Shown piece by piece: positions 54,717 to 64,000 of a stretch of 64,000 nt of DNA. A program made the position numbers and the translations under genes. This stretch comes from Cristatella mucedo (taxonomy: Eukaryota > Bryozoa > Phylactolaemata > Cristatellidae), in contig WPIO01000152.1 in assembly GCA_009760855.2 (NCBI GenBank), positions 251,001-315,000 on the forward strand, written 5' to 3'. Numbering within the stretch: position 1 is the stretch's first letter; each line of letters begins with the position of its first letter. A model generated the notes under the pieces. The model did no database searches and had not been told where the DNA came from. It saw only the letters and a list, made by a program, of their open reading frames with translations.

Positions 54717-56489
54717 CTGGTTTTCGGTATATATGAATACCCGGATAACTTAGCCTATATGTGGTGCGGTCGAGTGCTGAGTGTAAAGAGTAGGATCTGA
54801 GGTTGTGTGCTGAGGCTGCTACATGCATGACCGCAGCAATATGTAAATATTGACTGCGATGCCCATGAAGCAGCAGAACAAGATTTAAGTTTTCTTGGTC
54901 GTCTTTTAACTTAATCTTGCGTTACTGACATTAACATATGCATTTCGGTATAAATCTAGCTGGCCTCTGGCTGCACAGATCGTTGGTTCAGCACTCTCGA
55001 AAGTACGATCCAACATTCGATCCTTCTTACTTGCTACTGCTATATTTTCCCTGCAGGTTATTTAGCACTAAATTAATACTGATTAAGGTACGTTTTTTGC
55101 TAAGTTTTTTATCACAAAAAACAGACAAATCCGGCCAACAAGTGAAATACAGGAAATTATAACAATTCAACATTTTTTACACAATTCTGCAAGACTACAC
55201 TAGTAAAATGTGCATGGATACTAACTTAACTACCCAGCAAGTCTTGTATGCATTGTCTTCAGCATGTTGTTCCTGCTCTGATATTTGAATTTGAAAATGC
55301 TTGGTGTTCACTCTTGTGAGAAAGTAAACAAATTCAAGAATATCTTATTAAACAGCCTCATTTATATAGCAGCAGATGATAGCCTCAGTTCAATTAAAAC
55401 GTGGCAGGCGTTATTTGCTCGACCTCTGTAGTGGCTTAAAATTACTCTAGGACCGCACTACAAGTAATTAGTCGCTGAACTAACCAGGTATGTGTGCACG
55501 ACGAAACAAGTCATGCATACCCGTATCAAGAGGTAAGCGGACGAGTTATCTGCTATCAGTACATGCGGCAATTGCTGCATGCTGCAGACGATTGGCTTTG
55601 CACACCCAGTGAGGATAAAAAATGATTGGCAAGCAAGTTAAAAAACTTTAGCTTAGAAAATTCCATCCAAACCTTTATGATGATGTAATAGGAAATTAGT
55701 CATGGTATCTTTAGACATTCAAGCTGCCGAATTCAATTGAGGAAATTTGAGTTTAATCTTAGTGAAACCGTTCTTGGTCACCATTCAAAAAGGTCTCGAT
55801 TGTTTTTTTCTTTTAGTTTTCTATCCATAGTTCTTATGAAACTGTTTAGTAAGCCTATTTTGAGGCAAGGGTGATATCATCTTTGATAAAGACCGGAAAC
55901 TTCAGGAAGTAGCTGCGAAGCCTCTTAGAAATCTCATCGAAATTTATGTTAGCAGCCTGGCAGTAATAATTCAGGAACCCGAGTATGGATATGAAGCCTC
56001 CAATTCATGGCAACTTAGACTTAGGCAACTTATGTAGTGTCGTGGGAAAGAGTAACTATACTACTTACATGAACCAGGTATCAAAACATGTCGTGGCAAT
56101 ATAAGGAATCATGAAAGCATAAGCTCAATCTAAATAATATATATAATCTATATAATACTAAGGTATACAACTTGTCAACGTGTTTGTGAAGCCATCACGT
56201 ATGCAAATAAGGTATCCATTTTCATTATTCTGATGTCATTAAAACCAGCAGTGGCATTATTTTTCTCTGCAAACACTTGGCTGCTATATCAATCTTAGGA
56301 GGAAAGGATGTTTACTTGTACGGAAGCTACAAATCACAACACTTCGTATACAGGTTCTTTGAAATTTATTTATACGTATCGGCGGCCCTTTAACTAATTA
56401 CACAGCATAGATGCTTTTCATAGGGTCATGTACTTTTGATCAGCTACTGCGAGTCACTTCGCTACCCAAAGTAGCTTTGTAAAGATAAC

Positions 56490-56490
<1 letters not shown>
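54717..56490. other. No recognisable gene or repeat
   Basis: AT-rich sequence. No motif-bearing frame was found. Confidence 0.45.

Positions 56491-56491
<1 letters not shown>

Positions 56492-56527
<36 letters not shown>
56492..56527. repeat. (TA)n microsatellite at a SINE-A end
   Basis: About 18 TA units directly adjoining the 3' end of the minus-strand SINE-A. Confidence 0.97.
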
Positions 56528-56530
<3 letters not shown>

Positions 56531-56648
56531 CATTTGCATAGGGCCCCAAAAGAACTTAATCTCTATTCAGGCGCTTCACATATGCCTCGGGGCTCGAGCC
56601 CACGACCTCAGCCAGACCTTGGTCGGGGCGAGCACCTTAACCGCTGGA
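56524..56648 (-). mobile_element. SINE-A copy, 5' end truncated
   Basis: A clean match from the tail (TATGCAAATGAATTATA on the element strand) to GCGGTTAAGGTGCTCGCCCC. The last ~18 bp of the head are replaced by sequence leading into a LINE-A copy. Confidence 0.9.
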
Positions 56649-56689
56649 ATAAACAAGATGTGGATTTAGTTTCATCATTCACAAACAAA

Positions 56690-58040
56690 GGTCTTTGCCT
56701 ATGTAAAAAATGCGTTGCTCTGCAATGGTTCAGGTTCTGTTCATGTTGGAGACTCCAGAGTAATGATGTAAATGGAGAAAAATCATCCGAGGCACCTCTA
56801 AAATATGATGTACCTCAGGGCACCGTGCTTGGTTCGGTCCTTTTCACAGTTTATAATCTCCTTCTTGCCAATGTGATTGCCAAGCACAATCTAATCTTTC
56901 ACGTCTATCCTGATGACACTCAGTTGTACCTTTGCTTTGATCTCTCCCAGCCTTCAAGCACATCGAATTCTCTCAACTCCCTTGCTGCATGCATTGACGA
57001 CATCCGCGAAAGGATGGCAGCACATTTTCTAAAAATTAAACAATAATAAAACTAACTTACTAGTTATGGGCGAACCAAGTGTGATTCAGAAATTGGAAAG
57101 GCTGACGCTCAACGTTGGCTCTGCAAGCATATTTCCTGTTGAATCTGCTCGAAATCTAGGTGTCATATTCCAAAGTGACCTTTCGTTAGACGACCACATC
57201 AGCTCCTCAATCAAGTCTGCCTACTTTCAGCTACATAACATTACTAAAATTCGGGCTTGTTTAGATGAGGATACCACGTCTAAGTTGGTCCATGCATTTG
57301 TGACATTTGTGTCTTGACTACTGTAACTCACTGCTCGCTGGCCTACCGGCATGTGCAATCAGGCGATTACAGCTGGTGCAAAACTCTGCAGCTAGGCTTG
57401 TCTGTCGTGAGCGTCGCATTTGCCACATCACACCTCTTCTCAACGACTTACACTGGCTACCAGTCAAACAACGGATCGACTTCAAGGTTTTGTCGCTCAC
57501 TTTTAGGTCACTCCATTCTTTGGCTCCTGCCTATCTCTCAGATCTATTATCCCACCAGGCCAAGCATCGTACCACCCACTTTTCGGGATCTAACTGTTTA
57601 CCAATACCTCGTACAAATCTCAAATCTTTTGGAGACCGTGCATTAGTTCGTACGCTCCCAAAGCCTGGAACTCACTCTTTACTTCCGTCACAACATCCCC
57701 TGACGTGCACACATTTAAAAAGAAATTTGAAACGCACATATTTATCACAGCTTTTAGTGGGTCCTTGAGATTCGACCTTTATGTGCTCATGTGTGCTGAG
57801 TTTGCGCATGCTGCCACTAACCGTGTTTGCAACCTGTGCATGATGCCACTAACAACCCTTGCATGCTGACCCTATGCATGTCACCCCTAACCATGTTATT
57901 CTTGTTGTTTATCGAGCGTGCTACAACTCACCATTCGATCGTTTTGCCTTTGCAGGAAATGCAAAGCGCCTGGAAAGAGATTGAGTTCTCTGAGGGCGCT
58001 TTATCAAGTGTATCATTATTATTATTATACTATTATGGTT
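56690..58040 (+). mobile_element. LINE-A copy, 1.35 kb, sister of the 50.5-52.8 kb copy
   Basis: Encodes QSNDVNGEKSSEAPLKYDVP, QGTVLGSVLFTVYNLLLAN, the palm motif HVYPDDTQLYLCFD (56906-56917), then SLDDHISSSIKSAYFQLHNI. The C-terminal part follows in a shifted frame after a +1 insertion at 57302-57318. It ends with the AAAGCGCC..GGGCGCTTT hairpin (57963-58003) and an (ATT)n-type repeat. RT motifs upstream of the palm are cut off by 5' truncation. Confidence 0.92.
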
Positions 58041-59090
58041 TGTGGTTTAGTTCAGTCTGTTTTACGCAATATAGTTTGCCGGTTTTCAGAAAAATTAGCC
58101 TCCAAATGTCTGGCTCGGTCAGTAGCCCGCCACTTTTAATTTAATTAAGTCTGACCTTTGCAGGCCATTTGCTCTAAAATGGGCAAGCCAAAGTCCATGC
58201 AGTGTTTGCAGCTTAATAGAAAACACCGCTTTCTGCTCTGATAGCCAAACACAAAGCTTCATGCAGTTTGCCTAGAACTGACCGGTTCAATGACAGAGGT
58301 GGGAGGTTGGCAGGTAGTCATTTGACTCTTGAGCAAAGAGTGGCAACCTGGGCCGTCCTCTATAACTATGCCCCAGACCATTAAAAAAGGCGAAATTATA
58401 CCATAATTCTTGTCGGAGAGCAAACGTCGAGTGCTTTCCGAATAAATGCTGTGCCGGTATGCTTTTATTTTTATTTCATGCAGGTCCTGCCCCACCAAAA
58501 ACACCTAGCTCAGCTGATGGCTAGGTTGATTGCAGTGGACTGCGGTAACTCCCGAGACCAAATTTTGAGTGAAGTGGCTTTACTTGAGTGCAGACGTTCT
58601 TTTGAAGGATGACGGCGAGGCAAACGTATTTAAAGCTGTTGAATATTCACGCACTTCTCGTAATTCTGCTCGTATTCTGCGCTGGCGCTATTTAATGTAA
58701 TTCATTTATATATAGCAAATACTTTCTGAAGCCACGTATACCTAGAGCTCAAAATTTCAGAATTTATGCTCTTCTCCTACCGTCATTCTGCAATGATCGT
58801 TTTTTAGGACTCAAAAGGAAAATGTCACCGGCACTGCATGGTACCAGCCGATAAAGCACAGACTTAACGTTGATTCCTGTGTCAATTGTTACTGCCTCTC
58901 ACCAATAGACCTTTCGATACAAAAATCGATGCCTATCAATCGTTAAACTACTGAAAATTGACCGTCACTCCTGGTAAGTCGCAGCAACAAGGAAATCAGG
59001 TGAATCTGATCATAAGTTGAAAAAGGTGCTGTATTCTGTAGTGACTGGTCACTGTGGTATTTGAAAGTTATTTTAAATCAATCCTGACAT
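58041..59090. other. No recognisable gene or repeat
   Basis: No frame with motifs and no known repeat of this window. Confidence 0.45.
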
Positions 59091-59092
59091 AC

Positions 59093-59170
59093 ATAGCAAA
59101 TGTAAAGCGCCTAGAAAGAGATCAAGTTCTCAGAGTGCGTTTTATCAAATGCATTATTATTAATATCGTT
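59093..59170 (+). mobile_element. Solo LINE-A 3' tail
   Basis: AGCAAATGTAAAGCGCCTAG, AAAGAGATCAAGTTCTCAGA and GTGCGTTTTATCAAATGCAT followed by TTATTATTAA. Confidence 0.85.
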
Positions 59171-59808
59171 TATTTATGTAGACATGCATAGACATTAAAT
59201 ATATTTTCAGTGCTGTGGACCGACAGCCGTTGGATGCACGGGCAAGAAAAGAAATTATTTCACTACTACGATTAACAGAACCATCATAATCACACTTCAA
59301 CTCAGAAGCTGCGTAAACTTGTTGGCTGGCCTGATGTGCGAGCGTCTCTGCCCTATGTCAGACTCTTTATCAAGTGAAACAGCCGCGATGCGTGGAGGCA
59401 TCTTTAATTCACAGCTATTCAAACTTTCGTCTCTTTCAGCTTGGATGGAAGACAACTCGGCTCCTTTTATTTCAAAGGCCACCGCAGTTCTTGCTGCAGA
59501 AGCAGATGCTGATTCATGAGCCCAGCACGAGGACTCTTTTAATCACAAGGATGCTTGCATACAAAGTCAGCTTGTGAATTCCCGCCTACACGAAACCGAC
59601 TCGCAGATATATTAGGATTGTATTTACCTTGATATCACAAGGCGGGGAAATGAACCTCTTTTCACATGCAGGCATATATTAATCGCCAAAATCCATACTT
59701 TCCAACTGTACTGAGATTCTTTAATTATGCCTTTTGAATTTCCTTTTATCCTCGGGGTAATTTTTTCTGAAAGTTTCTAATGATATAGTAGAAACATAGC
59801 TCTATCAA

Positions 59809-59810
<2 letters not shown>

Positions 59811-59847
<37 letters not shown>
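59811..59847. repeat. (TA)n microsatellite
   Basis: About 18 uninterrupted TA units. Confidence 0.98.
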
Positions 59848-59850
<3 letters not shown>

Positions 59851-60085
59851 TTTGCGGAGATCGCTCCAGCTTGTGTATATAAGTATATATATATGTGTAC
59901 CTGTGAGTACCTTTACATATATGCATGTTTGCTTGCCTGTCAGTTACTCCACAAACCTATAAAGACTAAGGGTGTTGGAGAGTTTTTATAACCTAGTCGA
60001 AACCTGTGCTGCTTTTGGTGCACACATTCAATAACCAACAGAATTAATCTCCTGCTACAAAGAAGCAGTGAGCAGAATTTCTAAA

Positions 60086-60400
60086 AAAGGACAATAATAA
60101 TAATAATAACAAGAATGTATTTGTATAGCACCCGCAGTAGAGAAAGTCTGTAGCACAGGCGACAGAAATGCAAGACGGCCAATAAAGAAGTACTTTTATC
60201 GGCAGCGGTAGATAATATACATTCATGGTGCAAGGATTGTAGTGGTGACTCTTTCAGTCTACGAGCCACAGAGAAAAGACTTGTGTCGCCGAAAGTCGTT
60301 AAGCGAGAGAAGGTGCCAGCTACATTATAACAGCGAGAGGATATGAGGGCGAGATGAGGCTGCAACTGATACAGTAGCACAGCTAGGTTTTCAGCGTCAT
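60086..60400 (-). mobile_element. Probable LINE 3' end of a third type
   Basis: The minus-strand frame reads SRLTTFGDTSLFSVARRLKE. This recalls the conserved LxxFGDRAFSxxAPxLWN segment near the C-terminus of many non-LTR elements, but differs from LINE-A and LINE-B. The element ends in CTGCGGGTGCTATACAAATA and (TTA)n on its own strand, so the terminal stem and simple repeat resemble LINE-A. Confidence 0.5.
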
Positions 60401-60530
60401 AATTTTGAGGTCTGTCAGGACCGGTCTAAATTGCTGTAAGACCAGAAGATTTACTGGGTAATTATAAGATGATAAACGAAATCCTTCTTCTGGCTGTATG
60501 CACAAAAAGTCATGTAAGTCATTGCTTCCA

Positions 60531-60616
60531 GGGGCTTAGCTCAGCTGGTAAACACTTGAGACGGAATTCGAGTATGTCACTGATTGCTCAAGATCTCTCT
60601 GGGCTCAAGTCAAGTA
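60531..60616 (+). other. tRNA-like sequence, probably a SINE head
   Basis: GGGGCTTAGCTCAGCTGGTA is a perfect A-box-like start, but the B-box position reads GGGCTCAAGTC and the arms do not fold into a canonical cloverleaf by eye. A functional tRNA gene is therefore not called. Confidence 0.4.
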
Positions 60617-61067
60617 ACAAATTTATTTCAAGAAAATCCTTATAAAATTCGCAGCTCTTAGAATAGACTAAAGGATGAAAATTATAAAAGTTTGGTACCT
60701 CAGTCAGTTCTGCCCTGTCCAACCGGCTTGCTGTTCCGGTCAGAAACCTCAAGATGGTGGAGGATAGCTTTGCTGCCCTGCTGAATTCATTACCAGAGCA
60801 CGTTTAATGGGTGAACTTCTTTCAATCTTTTAACAATCATCCGAGAACCCATTTTTTTTTAGCGAAGCATAATGAATATAGAAGCCGGCCATCCACCCGA
60901 GAAGATGGTATGGAAAAAAAACTCCGCTAAGACAGCAGTGATTGAATCGCAATAAGAATACAAAAGGTCAAGCTTTCAACGAAAGAGACAGAACAAATTT
61001 AATTAAGAAAAAGAAAACAGCTTCTAACAATATTTGGCAAACTTTATATAATAAATATTGATAATAC

Positions 61068-61320
61068 ATCCAGCTGCATAGCACCCGCAGAGAACTCAAT
61101 CTGTTTCTAGACACTTTAAATTTGCTGTAAATAAAGCAATGCTAAAATGGCTAGTGGAAACATCTACGTGTCCACAAGCATAATATGGTTAGGCGTGACA
61201 TGCACAGCTCAACGTGTAAATATGTTTGCGGTAGCATGCACAGTGTCGGCAAGCATAAACGCACTCACGGCAAATCCCAAGGACCCGCCGAACGCTGGCT
61301 ATAATACTATCGCTCGTGTT
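61068..61320 (-). mobile_element. LINE-A 3' fragment
   Basis: GCATAGCACCCGCAGAGAAC, TCAATCTGTTTCTAGACACT, TTAGGCGTGACATGCACAGC and GTAGCATGCACAGTGTCGGC follow the untranslated 3' region of LINE-A in order. Confidence 0.8.
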
Positions 61321-61677
61321 TAGGCGCCTAGATGAAAGAGGCAGCCAGTGACTGCCGCGTAGTAAATGTACTTACCTTTGCTCTTGGTTTGATATTTGAC
61401 CTGAAGGTATGGGCCATGATGAAGCTGATGCACAGGCCCGTTTGCTCACGAGAAAATGCGCATTGAATGGTGCCTCTCATGACTGACCTCAACCTACGCT
61501 CGACAGAGCCGTGCCCGAAATTCTATGGTAAACCAAAGTGCATCTTGGCACTTGTAATACTTGCTTGAACAACTGATCTCACTGCACAGGCAGGTCCAGA
61601 AATGCGACGTGACGAGCTAAACGTTGACCTTGGCTAACCCTGGCGGAAGACCGAAGTATCGTGCTAGGACATTCATG

Positions 61678-61785
61678 CAATAATAATAATAGTAGTAATA
61701 ATAACAGCAATGATAATAATAACAAATTTGATATAGCGCCCTCAGAGAACTTAATTTCTTTCTGAGCACTTTATGCATGCTGTGC
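61678..61785 (-). mobile_element. Solo LINE-A 3' tail
   Basis: A long ATA/AAT-type repeat is followed by TTTGATATAGCGCCCTCAGA and TTCTTTCTGAGCACTTTATG, with no coding part. Confidence 0.8.
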
Positions 61786-61789
61786 AGAA

Positions 61790-62470
61790 AGCACGGTCGA
61801 GTCAGACCAAGGGAACTGCAGCTCCTGTAGCTCCCCTCGGAGCTACCCTGCACCTCCTGCTGATGCCGCGGCAGTGCAGGCAGCCGGCCGCTTGTCAACA
61901 GCGGCCGGCGTGTGAGTCGAGTGAGTGCTTTGCTGTCGCCGTCTCGCCGGGCGGGTTTCTTTAAGCTTTGTCTGCACGCTTGGTTTCGGAAAAGTGCGGT
62001 ATAAATGCGCCGAAAGCCGCTCTGGCTCTGAGTGCGCCGCCGCCGTAGACAGCCGAGCGGCACAGCAGCCGCTCGGACCTCGCAGGTCTTCGCGGTTACA
62101 TTTCGCGCGCGCGTGTACTGTACATTACGTCACCTCCGCTGCCGGCTTTGCGCAGCTCTCCCTAGTGCGGGTCTGCGCGAGGCGTCGATTGCCCGATTTT
62201 GAATTTAGCCTTCTTGCGCACGTCGCTCTATTGCCGAATTAAAGCACGACTGTCGAGTGGGCGATCGCTTTTTTTTAAACTTAAAAGCAGCACAGCCGCG
62301 AACCAGCAAAACTGCACGGCACTGCTTGCGGCAACGCTGCTACGGAGAAGCTCTGGCTCGCCTGGGAGTACTCGCTTCTAGCTCGCACTGACAAAGTAAG
62401 AAAGACCCTGGCCACTGGATTTCTCTTTCTTCTGCTTTCGCTTCTGCTAAAAGCTGCCGGAAGCTTAAAG
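61790..62470. other. CpG-rich island 3 with clustered perfect hairpins
   Basis: A GC- and CpG-rich stretch. Perfect inverted repeats: GTAGCTCC/GGAGCTAC (61827-61834 and 61839-61846), the palindrome TGCCGCGGCA (61864-61873), GCCGGCCGC/GCGGCCGGC (61883-61891 and 61901-61909), and CCGAGCGGC/GCCGCTCGG (62053-62061 and 62068-62076). Between them, GCGCCGAAAGCCGCTCTGGC recalls the LINE-B 3' end. No domain-bearing frame was found. Promoter, structured transcript or repeat-derived origin cannot be separated by eye. Confidence 0.5.
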
Positions 62471-63865
62471 CACACGGAATGCCCCCTTTAAGCCAAGCAC
62501 GTATCGTGCTTTGATAAGGGCTGTGAGTGTCGGCAATCTACACTGCGTATCCAATGTTCGGATACATAAAACGTCATCTATGCAGCACATGAAATAAATA
62601 CTGCAACGTCGTACGGATTGAGTGACCATGACAAGTGGGGTTAGCGACGCGTAAAAATAGGGTTTGGGTTGACAGCCAAGCCTGACTATAGGCATTTCCC
62701 AATGGCCCGGAGAGAAAAACGAATCCTACGTGAAGATCACTTTTATATTAATGTCTTGCAAGAAATATATTCATGTTCCTAGACAGATTGCAAGTATTGC
62801 TTATGAGGAGGCGCTATCTATCTGGAGGTGGCACTCTGACCAGGTCTGCAGTCAATAGGGTTTCCAAATGTTCAGGCTGAAATTTGGTCTGGCCCATTAC
62901 ACATTTGGGAGTGGAGTCTGCTCTGCGGTACAAAGGCTGCATCCTTAGTAATGATAATGCTCCGGGCTATGGCGGCCCTTGCCCATCGGGTCTGGCATGC
63001 TTTCAAAGGTCACGTTTTCCTTCTCCCTTTCATGCTCCCGCGTAGCCACGGCTAGCTGCTATTCGTGGAATTTCCTGCGCTGGCAAATGAATCAACAGGT
63101 CAAACAGCTCTGCTAGAGCAGCAGATCCCTTCTGCAAGCCATTTTCCCAGGCAGCACGAAATAGTTGCTTGGCAAGGGGGCTGCCCACTTTTAGGAGCAT
63201 CGTTTTATTCGTTACTAGCACGATATTTGAAAAGTACCTGTTGTTATCTTCCAAGGTCACAACCAATCCAGCTAATCGTTTGAGCTAAACCAGCAATAGC
63301 TCACACCCACAATGGGGCTGGGGAGAATTTTTAATGGAATATAGCTGCCAAAGCAAGCCAATTATCACCAAAAACAAGAGTAACCCATGATAAACAGTTA
63401 ACACATGACAGTGCCAGTTAGTCCGAATAGCCTCGTGGACGTTTGAAAGTAGCGGATAATACCATAACCTGGTTTTAGTGCAAAGCTCTAGACAAGTTAT
63501 TGCCTCTGCTACTTGATGCATCTTACTGAGCAAAGCACAGCCGTTCCGAGGTGTGATTTTGGGACAGCCTTGGTACAAAGTACCGTTAATCTAGCAACGC
63601 TTTGAAATATTTCACGACCAGGTAGAAACTTGCGAAGACGATAAGTGTGCAAGCTAGATACACGTATGCATTAATGTTTTGTGAAAACACTGATTTAAAT
63701 GAAGCTGCGCAAGGACAGCAGAAATAGGCGTCTGCGAGTGCAGAATGCTACTCTGGGAAATGGGCGTGGATGCAATTGTCGCTATCCTGCAGTGTCTAGT
63801 AATTAAGACAACAATTCAACGGCTGTGTTGTCACTCACGTTTGGCCAAGGGTTTAGGAAGCTTAT
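62471..63865. other. No convincing gene
   Basis: Two minus-strand frames (63266-63030 and 63578-63285) are open for 78 and 97 codons but lack recognisable motifs or splice context. Confidence 0.4.
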
Positions 63866-64000
63866 AATATAATAATAACAATAATAATAATAAAAATGCA
63901 CGTGATACAGCGACCTCAGAGAACTCAATCTCTTCCTAGGCGCTTCACATTTGCTGCAAAGGGAAACGCGATTGAATCGTGAGTAATATCATGCTTGATA
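63866..64000 (-). mobile_element. LINE-A 3' tail, cut by the window edge
   Basis: An ATA-type repeat, then ACAGCGACCTCAGAGAACTC, TCTTCCTAGGCGCTTCACAT and GAGTAATATCATGCTTGATA. The sequence keeps matching LINE-A up to the last base, so a longer copy may lie beyond the edge. Confidence 0.85.

Noticed and set aside
60531-60616. Possible tRNA gene
   Set aside because: The A-box is good but the B-box is off consensus and a cloverleaf could not be drawn. SINE origin is more likely.
63030-63578. Two adjacent minus-strand frames as possible exons
   Set aside because: No family resemblance, and no consensus acceptor or donor that joins them in phase.

Overview
The window is animal nuclear DNA. It has spliced protein-coding exons with GT-AG introns, long introns, dense CR1/L2-like non-LTR retrotransposon remains, two tRNA-derived SINE families, dinucleotide microsatellites and isolated CpG-rich islands. 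Nothing suggests a bacterial, viral or organellar origin. The species cannot be named. A spiralian (lophotrochozoan or flatworm-like) invertebrate is a weak guess, based only on the overall repeat style.

One conventional gene is well supported. On the minus strand (47200 down to 39159), four exons join in phase into a 375-residue trans-L-3-hydroxyproline dehydratase (L3HYPDH, proline-racemase family) with the expected Cys/Thr catalytic pair. A second, weaker locus on the plus strand (27532-29425) is a SET/NAP-family histone-chaperone gene. It keeps the helix and NAP-fold motifs but has in-frame stops and a degraded core motif, so it is probably decayed.

Most of the rest is a retrotransposon graveyard. 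LINE-A (CR1/L2-like, ending in a hairpin plus ATT-type repeats) appears as long copies at about 1-1700, 6595-8000, 10497-11306, 18683-19413, 31166-32560, 40243-41038, 48188-49413, 50543-52790 and 56690-58040, and as many solo 3' tails under 150 bp. LINE-B (18380-22010, with 3' fragments at 47799 and 54096) is a second lineage with recognisable endonuclease and YADD reverse transcriptase motifs. SINE-A (about 145 bp, 12 copies) ends in a hairpin tail clearly homologous to the LINE-A tail, which points to LINE-A as its mobilising partner. SINE-B (about 185 bp, 3 copies) includes one insertion into LINE-A with a clear target-site duplication.

Other structure: an array of roughly 160-bp tandem repeats ending in an inverted unit (33590-34625), an uncharacterised repeat (R) present as an inverted pair at 640-1310 and again at 44630-45070, three CpG-rich islands (14.2-15.3, 25.0-26.1 and 61.8-62.5 kb), the last holding a cluster of perfect GC hairpins, and several CT/GA, CA, GATA and TA microsatellites. 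No CRISPR array, operon or canonical tRNA or rRNA gene was found. All coordinates of old repeats are approximate, because they were read by eye.
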